64,000 nt of DNA, from NCBI GenBank assembly GCA_004794655.1, contig SMMW01000622.1, positions 2,108,001-2,172,000 on the forward strand, read 5' to 3'. Positions 36,801-48,645 of this stretch are shown here, in pieces. The DNA comes from Marisa cornuarietis (lineage: Eukaryota > Mollusca > Gastropoda > Architaenioglossa > Ampullariidae). Under the pieces are notes generated by a model. That model made no database searches. It saw only the letters and a program-made list of their open reading frames with translations, and was not told the DNA's origin. The first letter of the stretch is position 1, and every line of letters begins with the position of its first letter. The position numbers and the translations under genes are program-made.

Positions 36801-39800
36801 TTGTATGTGCTTCCCTGTTAGTGATAGGGGATAAGTGGAAAGTTAACATAACTTATAATTTCTGGCATCTAGGTTAGAGTTTTAAATTATACTCCAATCT
36901 CCCCCAATAATTATCTGTAATTTTCCCATATTTTCAATGAGCTGGAAGACTTTGGAGAAGAATAATGGATTATCTCTACCACTAAGGCTATATATATATA
37001 TATATTAGCCTGAGTTATACATTTACCTAAAGTTACATATCTGATAATATATAACCACCCTCAGTATCTCTAATAATAATCTAGATTTTATAGTCAATGT
37101 CATGCATGCTAGTAACAAGAATTGCTACACCCTTCTTATTAGTATTATCAGTATTACAAACCGTCATAACCCCACCATGACGTGATGAAGTTCTCAGAAT
37201 TGGTTACCAAGTGTGTGTCTTGCATATATGAAACTTCGCTTTTCACAAATAATCAAAAACATCTTTGCATTTCTTGTGATTCCCAAGAATTAAACTATTC
37301 AAACTACTGGACTGGCTCGCACATTAGCTGGCTGAATGTTACTATATTGTTTTTGCAGCTGGAGCAAATGGAACTGGAAATCAAGGAACAAGACCCAAAG
37401 GAAAGACAAAAATATCAAACTCGCATTCGTAGCTACAAAGCTGAACTCAATAAGCAGCAGACAGATATGGTAAATATTTGAATACCTTTATATATTTTTT
37501 AATTAATGTTGTTTTAAAGCTAATATCGGTTCACAGATTTTGTGTATATATCGATTTTATAGCTGGGAAGCACTGCACTCTCATCATGATTGTTTTAAGA
37601 CCATTCATATCACTTTTTTACTTAAGAAATCTTTCCATGTACTTTAATATTTAATTTTTATAAAAGATAATCTTAATATTGCTATCTTATTTTGCAGAAA
37701 CGGGCACGCTTGGGTATTGATGCAAACCGTGATGAGTTACTGGGAGATGATACTCATGATTCAGAAGACCAGGTGTGTTTAGTCTTTTCAAAGACTGCCT
37801 AATGTTCATATAAAGTGTTTTACATCTTTTCTTCTAAATCACACATTTAGCATTTCTTTGACAGGTGGCACCTTATGAAAACTGCTTTTTTATCAATAGC
37901 ATTGTAACAGTTACATCAAAACGTGGCGGTAAAGTCTTTAGGTATATTGAGGTTTTGGTCATTTACTATTCTAGGGAATAGAAAAAGTGATTTTAAAATT
38001 TTCATTTGGGCAGCAGGGCTCTGTGGCTTAGCCTAGAGTTCACACTTGAGCTGTTGCTGTGTGTAAATGCCTATTTTTGTGAGATTTGCAAAATTGGGTG
38101 TGTTGGTGATTTTGTTTATTCTCTCATTGAAGCGTACAAGGCTGCTTGACAACACTGAGAAATTAGACAGGAGTACGCGCAAGCTGGAACAAGGGTATCG
38201 TATAGCTGTAGAGACGGGTATGTTCCTATTATGTTTTTTTTTGTACCACTGATAGTAATATTGGGTTAGTAGTAACAAAATATGAACTCTAGATATAAGA
38301 CTGATTCTTCCTGTTGCAGGTAAACTTTTCAATTGATTTTTGTAGAAAGCTGAAAGTTGAAGTGGTTTAGCAGAGTTAAGAAAATTCTACTGCATGAGAG
38401 AAGCAAGGATCTGTGTACAAATAGGAGTAGACTGTATGTACATCACATCTCCTTTTCTGTTTATAAATAGATGTATACATTTTCTGTTTAGTCCAAAATT
38501 TAAAAAAAAGTATGGTTACACAGTGCACTAACAAATGAAGTCAAGCATAAACTAGCGAAGTCAAGCCTGGTGATCTACCAAAATATTTGGTAACAATCTT
38601 TATTTTTGCATGTTTGTTTTTGTGATTTTTGTCAGCATCTCATTTTTGTCAATATCCACCATGGCATTAAATGAATTTGTTGCTTCCTTTTTTCATCCCC
38701 TTTCTCAGAACAAATAGGTGGTCAGATCATGGAGGACCTTCATAACCAGAGGCAGACAATCCAAAGATCAAGAGGCAGGGTGAGAAATATTTCAGTTGTG
38801 GATTTGTATGATAGTTATAAATAGCACAGCATTTAATGTTGATTGGCTTTTAATATAAACCTTTTTTTGGTACGACATGTACTTTCATTTGCATGCATAT
38901 TTTCAGGATGCTGTGCTGTGTATAGATCTGGGTGGATGCATTAAAATTGATTCCACAGTGTACTGATAATTCTCAAGGGTCTCGATGTTAAATGCTGTTC
39001 AGCTAGGCTGAAATGATGAGCTGAAGATGGCATCCATGCTGATAGCAGCCTCTTCTTTTCAGCCTGAGCACCTCCACTAACCAGGCTCCCACTGCTTTGC
39101 TCTAGTGACCAGCACTTTGAGCCTACCTTTGATTCTCTTTGCTGATTTCTCTTCTGCTTTAAACACTATGCAACCTCACTTGTTAGCAGAGAGTCTAGTC
39201 TCAGACTTCCATCTTTCCCACCAACTAACTCTCTGGATTCTGGACTTTTTAACAAATAGACAGCAGAGAGTTTCTGTTAATGGTCTTCTCTCAGATCCTG
39301 TTGTCACCTGTACAGGTTCCTCAAGGCAGCTGTTTGTCTCCACTACTGTTCATACTCTATACTAACAGTTGTAGAAGCACTACTGACGAGCTTTCTGATA
39401 AAATTTGCTGATGACTCTGCCCTCCTGTCACTTTTGTATGATGATGAACATGTTCACAGTGGCGCTTTTCCTGACTTTGTCCGCTGGTGTGACGAACACT
39501 TCCATGTCTTGTATGCCTCTAACGCTAAGGAAATGATCGACTTTCGGTTTGACAAGGCTGAGACAGTCATCAGTACTATTCATAAGGATGTCATCGAGGT
39601 AGTCGATTCTTACAAATATTTAGGTACCATCTTCGACAGCAAGCTTAAATGGGACATCAACACTGACGTGATCCTCTGTAAGAGCCACCAACGCCTTTAC
39701 CTCCTACAGAAACTCAAATCTTTCTGTCAGCTCTGTCATCCTCACTCGGTTCTATCAGTCCTTCATTGAAAGTCTCATCACTTTTTCTTTCATCTCCTGG

Positions 39801-41635
39801 TTCCACAACCTCTCCCTAGCAAACAGGAATAGTCTTGTCTCACTTGTTAATATCTGTTCCAAGATCACCGGAATCAGGCAGAGGGACTTGGCAGCTTTCT
39901 GTCATCAGCAAATCCTTAGGAAGGCATCTTGTATCCTCTTTATTTCTGATCATGTGTTGGCATGTGAGTTTTCACTCTTGCGGTCTGGCTGTATGTACGC
40001 GATGCCTGTATGCAAAACCAATCGCCACCGCAATTCCTTCATTCCACGTGCCATTCACCTGATCAATTCTATTGGCCGTGATCTTCACTAGCCTGAGGTG
40101 TCCTAAGGTCACCACTTTATCCACTATATTTAATGTTGCTGGGATTGTGTGTGTTGTGTGTATGTGTGCATGCGCGCGAGAGAGAGAAAAAAAAATTATT
40201 TCAGCTTGAATGCATTATCTCCTTTTATATCATGTACATGTATATGTCTGTACTATCTCTTTTATATCATGTATATGTACTTTTATATTATGTATTATCT
40301 CTTTATATCATGTATGTATTACTGCTAGTACGAGCATTATTTGGAATTGCCCTTGGGGATAAATAAAGTGCTATTGTATTGTATAGTGGGTTCAAGCACT
40401 GTATAAATCAAATGTATTCTTATTATTAATGTATAGTTGTGTGCATCTATTTTAAGTGTTTTAAATTTGTAATCAGAAAATATTTGTAAAGCCCATCGTG
40501 TCTAGTGTACATACCTTCCAATCTGAACTTAAAACATATCTCTTTGGGAAAAACCTACTATAACTCATCTATCTTGTTGTCCTTTCTCCCTAACACTCCT
40601 GTCTCTGCATTTCTTCATGTTCTTATATTGCTAACTGGTGCATGTTCATGTATGTTGTGTTTGTTTGTACTCAGTTATTTTAAGCAGTCTTCCCCACTGC
40701 ACCTGGTCTCTTGTGAAGCGCATCAAACTCCCTACAGTGTGGGGGGAAAAGTGCTATAAAATCCTATAATTATTATTGTACAGTAGAAATATCATTCATG
40801 GTTTTGAGTGGATGAATCATTAGAGACATTCATATGGGTTCTGTTAATGAGCATTAGTGGCGTATAATTTCCACACAGATGAATGAGGGGTTGTCACTAC
40901 ATGGTCACTTGGTGCTCAGGTTGTGTGAAATGTCCATCGCTGATGTCCAGAAGAATGTTATGTCCCCTGACTGTTTCCTTCATATCAGCATGATACTTTG
41001 TTTCTGTGCTCTTCATTTTTCTGCTCCCTTAATTTTCAGTTACATGATATGGACACAACTCTTGGCAAAAGTTCACGAGTATTATCAGGCATGATGAAGA
41101 GGTTAGTTCTCTTTACTTTTTATAAATCTGTTGATATTCATAAAAACTAAAGCTACTAACATCACTTAGCTTAAATTTCTGTAATATTTAATAATAGTAA
41201 ATTTAATAAATCATTTGTTATAAATTTTAATTGTTTATATATATACATAGAGTACTATTATACAGTTTCTGACATTTTACAATATATTGTAAAGTTTGTT
41301 TAGAAAAGTAGTTTGCATTAAGTTTGGGTTAGTCAACATCAATGATTGATTGATTGATTCTATAATTTAAATTCTTCTAAACTTTTTCACAGCTTCATAT
41401 TTAGTTTAGTAGTACTCATTTCCTTATTATCATGAGTACATTGTGCCATTGTGGTCTTTTTATACACCTTCACGTGAATTATGCAAGTGTGTCTATATAC
41501 ATGTATGATTGAATGCTTCTGTATTATGGTATTTGTTTCAGGATAATTCAGAACCGCATAATGCTGTTAGGAATTGGTGTCATCATTATCATAACCATCT
41601 GTGTTGCTATTTATTTTATGGTTCGCCGGAGCTGA
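30886..41635 (+). CDS. VTI1A: Vti1a, Qb-SNARE (vesicle transport through interaction with t-SNAREs 1A)
   Basis: The eight exons are 30886-30979, 33078-33136, 37359-37469, 37698-37772, 38133-38217, 38709-38779, 41040-41101 and 41542-41635. They total 651 nt, or 216 residues, almost the same as human Vti1a (217). The N-terminal three-helix domain starts MASLLQNFEQQYSTVTADI. ELLGDD precedes the SNARE motif (LLDNTEKLDRSTRKLEQGY, AVETEQIG, LGKSSRVLSGMMKR). The C-terminus is a single membrane anchor (LLGIGVIIIITICVAIYFMV) with only VRRS behind it, as expected of a tail-anchored SNARE. It acts in fusion at the trans-Golgi and endosomes. Phases run 1-0-0-0-1-0-2 and all introns are GT-AG. Introns 2 and 6 carry LINEs. 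Confidence 0.95.
31630..32719 (-). mobile_element. Degraded Rex1/CR1-like LINE (RT to 3' end), antisense in Vti1a intron 1
   Basis: On the minus strand, going down from 32700, LGPGLLTVFINDLQD and CKLFADDRKIYHKL can be read. These are the RT GPLLF-INDL and FADD blocks. Then come MDEKGHVIKACAEEKDLGAN, LIRKHFKICRKQLCVH and, after a nested insertion at 32037-32204, HSLKREEGSGEILFKCLSYF and FSQRVAANWNS. This block order is that of the RT C-terminal half of Rex1/CR1-type LINEs. In-frame stops and frameshifts show it is inactive. The upstream part is missing where MITE copy 2 begins. Confidence 0.8.
32037..32204 (-). mobile_element. 5'-truncated LINE 3' end, nested in another LINE
   Basis: The insertion is flanked by the 13-bp direct repeat ACCATATCATATT (32024-32036 and 32205-32217). 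On the minus strand it encodes a retrotransposon C-terminus (GRPKQTWRRSVQSEAKDART, then TWAQLKRAAQNGSAGE) and ends in a short ATG-type tandem tail, seen on the plus strand as ATC units at 32037-32051. A 3'-anchored short insert with a target duplication is the signature of target-primed reverse transcription by an RTE-like element. Confidence 0.85.
32720..32985 (+). mobile_element. GGGGCCAGTTGCACAACAC MITE, copy 2
   Basis: This 266-bp copy begins GGGGCCAGTTGCACAACAC and ends with the inverse GTGTTGTGCAACTGGCCCC. It is the best-preserved pair of ends in the window. The internal blocks AGGCCTTAACTCTATTTAGA and TTTAGAACAGTTTTAAGG match copies 1 and 3. It abuts the upstream limit of the LINE remnant in Vti1a intron 1. 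Confidence 0.85.
34150..36266 (+). mobile_element. 5'-truncated non-LTR retrotransposon with a long open RT frame
   Basis: An uninterrupted frame from 34188 to 36017 (609 codons) encodes the second half of a LINE ORF2. It opens with NKPWITKDLKACL, then FKAPGPDGLKGRVL (RT block 1), FMDFSSAFNTIQPHLL near residue 288, TGAPQGCVLSPILFSIYTSE near 346, and KFADDMALVARL near 379. The C-terminal GRRWKQVVARKSAF and SFLPTAIALLN motifs follow. The apparent first codon is TTG and is not a real start, since the endonuclease half is missing. The 3' end has AATAAAG followed by ATTGTAT units (36236-36266), with no long poly-A. The RT catalytic FADD is intact, which suggests a recent insertion. It lies in sense orientation in Vti1a intron 2. 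Confidence 0.9.
39060..40385 (+). mobile_element. Degraded copy of the same LINE family, Vti1a intron 6
   Basis: Broken frames repeat the landmarks of the 34150-36266 element: LFADFSSALNTMQPHLL, LWILDFLTNRQQRVSVNG, a frameshifted APQG/PLLF block, ADDSALL and VVDSYKYLGTIFDSKL. The 3' end is GATAAATAAAGTGCTATTG followed by TATTGTAT, the same tail as the intact copy. Frameshifts near 39315, 39390 and 39740 make it non-functional. Confidence 0.88.
40490..40785 (+). mobile_element. LINE 3' end (L2/CR1-like), Vti1a intron 6
   Basis: The piece carries the typical last coding motif before the stop (FQSELKTYLF, frame-shifted). About 200 bp of 3'UTR follows, ending GTGCTATAAAATCCTATAATT with ATT units. 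It has no sequence in common with the ATTGTAT-tailed family just upstream, so a second LINE type sits beside it. Confidence 0.6.
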
Positions 41636-44600
41636 CCTAAACAGCATATAATGAAAGATTATAAGATAAAAGATCTTATAAAAAAATAGAAAAGGGCTTT
41701 GAGACACTGAGGAATGTGCTGACAGGAAAAGAACAAAACCCAGCATAAACAACTCAGGAGACGCGTCTAAAGAGATCAGCTGAGATGACTGTCAGTTCTG
41801 TTTTGGTTCAAGTTCAAAAGATTAGGTGACAATACAGAGAGTTTTGTAATGATGAAGACTAAGGGCAACTGTGATGATCGAGGTTGGGTGAGGAATGGAG
41901 CTTGTTTAGGTTTAAATCATTTTTCTTGGTAAGGAGAGAGAATATTGTTTTTAAAAGGTATGATCTCTACTTTTTTCCTGATATCAAAATTTAAAAAAAA
42001 CATTCCATAAATGTGCAATATTTTGTAAATATGCATGACTTTAGTGCTTATACTTCATTGTTATTTAAATTCATTACAAATGTATTATTGGCATTAGCAG
42101 GTGACTGCTTGGTGGAATACATTGTCAGCTCATCATTGACATTTTTTGTCAATGTTTTTGGTGTTCCATGTCTTTGAAAAGCACCAGAATCAGAAGAATG
42201 TTTTGTTTAGAAGCTCTTAATGCATTATATAGAGATCTTGCAACAATTAGCTGCTTCTTCCCACCCATCAGATCACGCTGAAAGTCAAAGCACTTTACAC
42301 ACTGAAAAGGAAAGAATGGCAGTGTCATTATTTCATTCAGCATTGTGTGTGTGTAACTTGAATTTATGCCACAGATGCTTTCCAAGACTGAAAGGAATGT
42401 ATAGATCTGCATGAAGTGATAACATCCTTTGCCAGCTTACACACTTCATTTTTCAGCACTGTCACAGTTAAACCAAGTTTTTCTTCTTCCTGTTGACTGT
42501 TGACTTGCTGTTCTTATGTGGAGTAAGCACATCCAATCTTTGTTTTGAGGCCTTTAGAATCAGTTGAACCACTTGCATCTCCAGTCACTTAACATGGGTG
42601 CAGGATGTAGTAAACACTAAGACTCATCAGTGAGGAAAAAGAAGACTGACCAACAATTACAAGTAGATTCCCACTTCATTTTAGAGCTTATTTTGTCAGT
42701 TTGACCTTGGTGCTGAGGCATTGCCAGAAATCGCTTGTGGTTACAAATGCTATGTTTGATAGTAAATTAGAAAGAAGACTGATAAACGATAAACAGTAAT
42801 CAATAACGTGTTCTTTGATTACTTTTTTTGAAATTCTTCTTCATGAAATTGAAAATATGTTTGGCAGTTATACTCTGAATCAGATCACCCGTCATTGATG
42901 ATTTCCCCAGATAATACATTGTTGTAAGATACTACAGAATTGTTTTTGTCTGAAGTGGAGGATTGTATTGCATGCTCACTTTTTCCACTGATGATTGTCC
43001 TACATTTAAATGTACTATTCAATCATGTTCATATTTTGTCTGTGATACTGGTGTTAATGATCTTAGTTTCAAGAATTGTAATGCTGTGAACTTAATGTTG
43101 GCAGGTATTTGTGTTAGTGTTTGATATTTTGCTGATGGATGTAAAAGTGGAAAAGACATTGTGAATTGAAGCTATATCAATCAAAAGTTAACCCAAACTA
43201 TACTTTTTGTTGATATTTATTGAAAAAAGCGACTACTTGCGGTGGGTTGAGCTGCAGAAGTGATGTGGGAATAGAATGTACTATTAATGCTAATATTTTA
43301 GGATTTCTGTTGCTGTGTTTTGATAACATAATAGTGATTTTGTTTTCTTTATTGTGTACATTATTATCACATAACAAATTGGAGGGAAGGCTTCATAGCT
43401 GGTTGGTACTTTTGACTTTGGAGGATTTAAGCTGTACTATAGAAAAGGGTACATACCACACCCTAAGTAAACCATCTGCTTTCACTGCCCTACATACACT
43501 AGCCTGTGGAATTCTTTACCTGTGCTAAACAAATCTACATGACTGTAACCTGCAGAAAGTTGACAGCATCCACACTAGTAAATTGGTAGTAGGCTTCTTC
43601 TTTTGTGTTTTGTCTTCCCACTGTTTTGTTTGAGGAGGGCGACATTTCTTTTTTTTTTTTTTTTTGATGATCCTACGTAATAAAGTAGGAAATTTTATTA
43701 ATTTCAAGATAGAGGGGTATGTTTGTAAGTGTATGTCTGCATGTGCAAAGTAAATACAAAGTTATGTAATGTCAGGTGAATGTCTAAACATTGTAGTGAA
43801 TTATATAGTAGGAGATTTGGAACACTGTCTGTAATACATGTAGTCTGCATGTATGTAAAGAGAAGGTGTATTTAAATGTTACTCATTTTTTTTCTGGAGA
43901 GTTGTGACACTTCAGCACACCTGGCTTTTATGCCTAGGTTGCTGATGGCAAAGAGGGAAAGAATTTGAGTGAACAATAGGTAACAGGCTGGGTCCATGTC
44001 TAAAATTCACTGTGTATCTGATGATAATGCCCAGGGATGAGAAAACATTTTGTTTGACCTGTTGGTGCATGCTTTTAATGTGTAATAAAGCAAAATAATG
44101 AAGAAAAACAGATTTATTAGTAGTGATACACCAGTATTTCGTTTTCATAGTCTAGATCTTACATTTTGTTAATGCTTAAATATCAGTGCAGTGTAAAATG
44201 CTAAAAAGGTGTATATCTGAATTTTAAGTGAAATGTTGTTAGATCGTGTTGCACCACAATTTAGGAGATGCATTGAAGGTATCTGTTCCGTGCTTGAGAG
44301 GGAAACTTTGAGAAGTTGCTCATTTCTATGAATTAATCATGTCAAAAGTCATTGAAGCAACCTGACTAGACCACTTTGTTGACACAGCACCTTGTGGTAA
44401 CCCAGGCATTATATAGCAGACTATTATGTGCCCTGTTTTCAATCATTTCAGAATCTCAACTTCCATCTGCACCATTTACAGTCTAATGGGTTTGTGATTA
44501 AGAAACGTAAACATTTTTTACTTTTGCATTCTACCATCGTAAGCCATGCTCATGTGCACACAAACACACACCACACACAATCCCAGAAAAAAAAAACGTG

Positions 44601-45048
44601 CTTGGGTGATGTTTCCACGAGTCATTCATCTGTTAATAATGTAAATAATAGAATAAATTTCACCCTCCCACACCCTTCTATAGTTTCTAAAATTCTCTCA
44701 TGCAGGGAGAGAGGGAAAACAACATAAAACAGACTTATCTGTGCTGACCGGCAGATACAACAAAATACAGATCGATTGAGTGCAAGCCCTTAGGATTAAC
44801 ACATTTGTTTTTATGCAGTCAAAAAAGATGAAGTTTTAGTTGTCCATTGATTGACGTACTTAAATACACTGCAATTTTATTTCTTAAATGACATCTTAAA
44901 AGCAGACATCAATGCAGAACCAGATAGTCATGTGCCACAAGTAAAATTGCAGTCTAAAGATATTTGTACTGAAAGATTTGTGGGCCTGTCATGTAAAGAA
45001 GGAAACTGGTTTATAGGGATGAAAAAAAACCTTGAACCTCGCTGGAGC
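41636..45048. other. Vti1a 3' region / convergent intergenic, no gene recognised
   Basis: This 3.4-kb AT-rich stretch lies between the Vti1a stop and the NME5 stop. Its first part is presumably Vti1a 3'UTR. AATAAA occurs at 43679-43684 and 44084-44089. An old SINE/LINE-tail-like piece (GCACTTTACACACTGAAAAG) lies near 42280-42310. A poly-T run is at about 43650-43665. None of the short open frames shows a recognisable domain. Confidence 0.5.
44876..44881 (-). terminator. NME5 polyadenylation signal
   Basis: AATAAA on the minus strand lies about 170 nt after the NME5 stop codon (45049-45051). It is the nearest perfect signal. Confidence 0.6.
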
Positions 45049-47307
45049 TTAGATTGGTTCTTCAACAATTAGGTTTTCAATTCTGGGTTTGTTTGGATTG
45101 TTTGTCAACAGCCAGTCTGCTAACCAAATCTGAAAGAAAAAGCAGAAAGAGCTTTTCACTTAAACAAATCTTTGTGATGGTAAAAGAATGATAGAACATA
45201 TGCTGAATTTAGTATTAAGAATGTTGGAGGGTTAAGTACCACTGTCTTGAAAAATCTTGGGATGACTACATACAATACACTCACCTTTTGTGGCATCCCT
45301 TTTACAGATACAATATTGCCAGGAATGAACGTAGGTTTTAATGTATCTGTCAATAAACCATTGTATTTTAACTTGATCATTTCAGCAGGCTAACATGCTC
45401 AGTTTATGGATCGTCATTTACATTACCTCAATGACAATATAGTCCTTTAGGTGAAGGATTTGGTAACTGACTTTCATGAAATATCCGTTTCTGTATGCAT
45501 TTTAAGTCTGAAACCCATGACAAGATCTAAAAATGTTGCAGATATGGCCATTATTAAGGAAAGGAGATTATATTATTTTTGTAACATTTTAATTTTGCTA
45601 TTCTTTCAGGTTATTATTTTATTCTATAATTCTCTGCCTAGGCTCACCACAGGGTCTTTAGGCTTCTGTTTGCACAGTTCTGTGAGGCCTTTGAGCAATG
45701 TGGGATTCACAGCTTTAGACAGATAATCTTTAGCTGCCTGACCTGTTGCAACTGGCTCAACAATGCCTGAAAGAAAATTTCAAAACATGTGAAAAAAATG
45801 CTACAACAAAATATTTTCTGATAATCTGAAGCTTGGAACAGTCTCCATGTGCATATTCCCTGCCTGCTTAAACATATACTCACAGTCATATCTCATGCAC
45901 AGAAAATAACATTGAAATTGCACGGCAGGTCCTTTAAAGACTTGATAACATGAAATGCCTACTGTCTGGGAAAAAGAAGCGAATTTCTCGTTGGGCACTA
46001 GCCAGTCCATCACTTCCATGAAGGGCATTTCTTTGGTCATCAGTTCCATAGATCGCTCTCAAGCTGTTGAAAACAAAATTCTTTTCGTTACTGACAACTT
46101 GGTTTATCTTAGAGTTCTGATAGGGCAGCAGAGAGTATCCTATGTGACATCCTAAGTGAATACTACATCACTGAAAAATTTTTGAAAGAATTAGAAAGAT
46201 GTAGAAATGCAAATGGTGTGATGATAGTGAGTTAGAACAAGCTATTTTACACAACATATAATACATTTATAAATAATAAATAAATACACATTAATATTTA
46301 GCATCAAGTTTATATGGTTTCTATCTTTCGAATCATGACATTCAAATTTCTTACCAGTCAGGGTGTGTTTGGCGAGCCTTAATGGTATTTGTGGGGCCAA
46401 TAAGTTCCCGCCAGTATGTAATGGCTTGATGACGAGCAATGACAATTGGTATGATTGGCCCACTACTCATGTAAGCCACAAGGCTAGGGAAAAAAAGCTT
46501 GCCATAGTGCTCTGCGTAAAAGTCGCTAGCCTGCTCTGGAGTAAGGTGCACTCGTCTCCTCTGTAACACATTCAGCCAGTCCAACTCATTTCTCTAAAAT
46601 CCAGGAAAGTAATTCATGTAGGCCTACAATATTTGAATGTTACAGCTACTGATCAATAGAATAAACTACAATATTTAAGTCACCTCTTGCACAAAACCCT
46701 CAAACATATTTGTATGATACAGGTCATGGATTATAAGTATGTTTGCTTCTGAACAAAATGCATGAGACAGTAACGCGTGCATTTATCGGAACTATTGAAC
46801 CGACTGTGAATATTGATTGGAACAGCAGTGTGTGCATTTATAATTATATACATCTCAAAGTATTTCTGGCAAATTAAAAACAATCGTAGAAATTTTTTAT
46901 TTCCGTCTTTTTTTCAATCTTAAATGCTTGTCGGTTTAAGATGGCAAAGCAAAATGTTGCGTTCGGTGCAGGAAAATATACATTTTGCCTACTTAATTGT
47001 ACGTGAATAAGTCAACATTAATGCTGCACACTGAAAGGTCAGCTCTTAAAACTTAAAGAGTTCTGATTCAGCGGTTGTTTAATTTTCTGTCTCAGATCTC
47101 TGGAAAAGTATTAATATAATCTAACAACGATGAAAACTTTTGACAAACATTGAAACAGACCTGTAAGATGGCAAACCCCGATCTGAGAATAATATCTTCA
47201 ATTTCCTCTGCTTTGTGTACAGCATCTGGTTTAATAATTGCTAGAGTTCTTTCCACATAGATATGTGGGGGTAGCATACTCTGCGGTATTTCTGGTTCAC
47301 CTGTCAT
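45049..47307 (-). CDS. NME5: NME5: NDPK-like ciliary protein with C-terminal Dpy-30-type motif
   Basis: Five exons in transcription order are 47161-47307, 46355-46560, 45963-46063, 45648-45766 and 45049-45129. They give 217 residues against 212 in human. The start is the ATG at 47307; the two codons before it are TTG AAA. YVERTLAIIKPDAV opens the NDP-kinase fold, YMSSGPIIPIVIARHQAI and THPDCLRAIYGTDDQRNALH follow, and the active-site HGSD histidine is retained. GQAAKDYLSKAVNPTLLKGL and KDPVIWLADWLLTNNPNKP form the C-terminal Dpy-30-like helices that place NME5 homologues in radial spokes. NME5 is reported to have little classical kinase activity. It faces FBF1 head to head. Confidence 0.95.
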
Positions 47308-48645
47308 TTTCAACAGTTATGGAAAGAACTTCTGCCGACGAAAATCTCTAGGCGCGATGGACCCTGTTACCAAGCTACGATATTTACATCTCGCTTAACT
47401 CTCGCAGGAAGCTGTCAGCGAGAGCTTGTTTAAAATATGGCGGCGTTTGCCAAACATCTCTAGACACGATTAAAATGTCAGAATTTGTGACTTTGTAATG
47501 AAATCAGTTATATCCTAATTCAGTTTCAACCTATGAAGGCCAGACATGTCTATGGTATTTATTTATTTGTGTTTTAATATTAAGAATATGTTGAAAAAGT
47601 TAGTTAATCTACTTCATAACAACTTAACTTGTCAATGAAAACGGCCGCTAAAGCGTCTATAGAAACGGCATGATGAACCTCTCTATCTGAACAAAAAATC
47701 TGCTATTCCGGAAGATCGTCTAAACAGTGCGAGTCCCCTTTCTTTTATGGTAGTAATTCTTACCAAGTGCCGACATATTCAGATCACCCCACCTCCTTCC
47801 CCGAACAATACTTATATACGCTATATAATACCTGCAAAATCCCATGGCGATCTCACAGTAATACAAAATACAGTAAGCGCGGGTTATAATAAGATCACGT
47901 TGTTCACCAGTGGGACGGACATGGGCAGATATAAAGGTACAGTCACTATACTAGGGTCATAGAGAAACTTTCCTCCAAACAAAATAGCAACATGCATGAT
48001 GAGAATAATTAAGTACCTTATTTGCCACACTTTCTGCCTTTGTCTTTACCGTTATTCTTATGCGTGTAGATCTGGCACGCAAAATGATGCCATTTAGACT
48101 GCCATACATTCATAAATATACAGAAACACAAAAACTCATTCAGTTTGTTATCTTTTCCCATATTTGTAGGCATCATTTGCTAAAGCAAACAAAGTGGCCT
48201 TAAATAACAGATTAGGATGTTTCAAAATAATGCACATAACAGGAAATCAGTATAGGTGTAGATAAAGAGGTTCTACTGTGCATTTGCTTCACAAATGTAT
48301 GTGAAGCCTCACACAACTTGCCACTGAATTAAATTGTTCAGATCAATTTTAAACTAAGTTACAAATGGCATATTTAAAAAAATTGTGATAGTGAAGAATT
48401 GGTGGCAGTTCTTTTAGTAAAATCTTTATATATCAGTTCTCATGTTATACTAATGTAGGTTATGATGATGAAAATATCAACAATTGTTTTTATTCATCTC
48501 TCAGTTTTCTTTTCAAGTATAATTTTGGATGTCATAAGCTTGACTCTGTAGCAGTTGAGCTGAAGGATTAAGTGTAAAATCAAATGTGAGAAATAAATAA
48601 GATTATGTCTTTGCATCAGTTTTTGAATGTATGAACCTGTTTCAG
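47308..48645. promoter_or_regulatory. Divergent NME5 / FBF1 upstream region with an X-box-like site
   Basis: NME5 runs leftward from 47307. The first FBF1 exon I can support is at 48646, so the promoters and FBF1's first exon should lie here. GTTACCAAGCTAC at 47366-47378 resembles the RFX X-box (half-site GTTACC, one-base spacer, imperfect second half matching 5 of 6 consensus positions). An inverted TCTCGC/GCGAGA pair lies near 47400-47425. Candidate FBF1 start codons exist (for example 47359 and 47547), but none can be chosen with confidence. Confidence 0.4.

Noticed and set aside
46567..46594. Extension of NME5 exon 2 (RNELDWLNVLQ upstream of RRRVHL)
   Set aside because: An acceptor TTACAG directly before AGGAGACGA joins AILQ to RRRVHL exactly as in other NME5 proteins, so the extra residues are intronic.
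47307..47313. NME5 start two codons upstream (Met-Lys-Met)
   Set aside because: The upstream codon is TTG. The first ATG in frame is at 47307 and fits the family's N-terminus.
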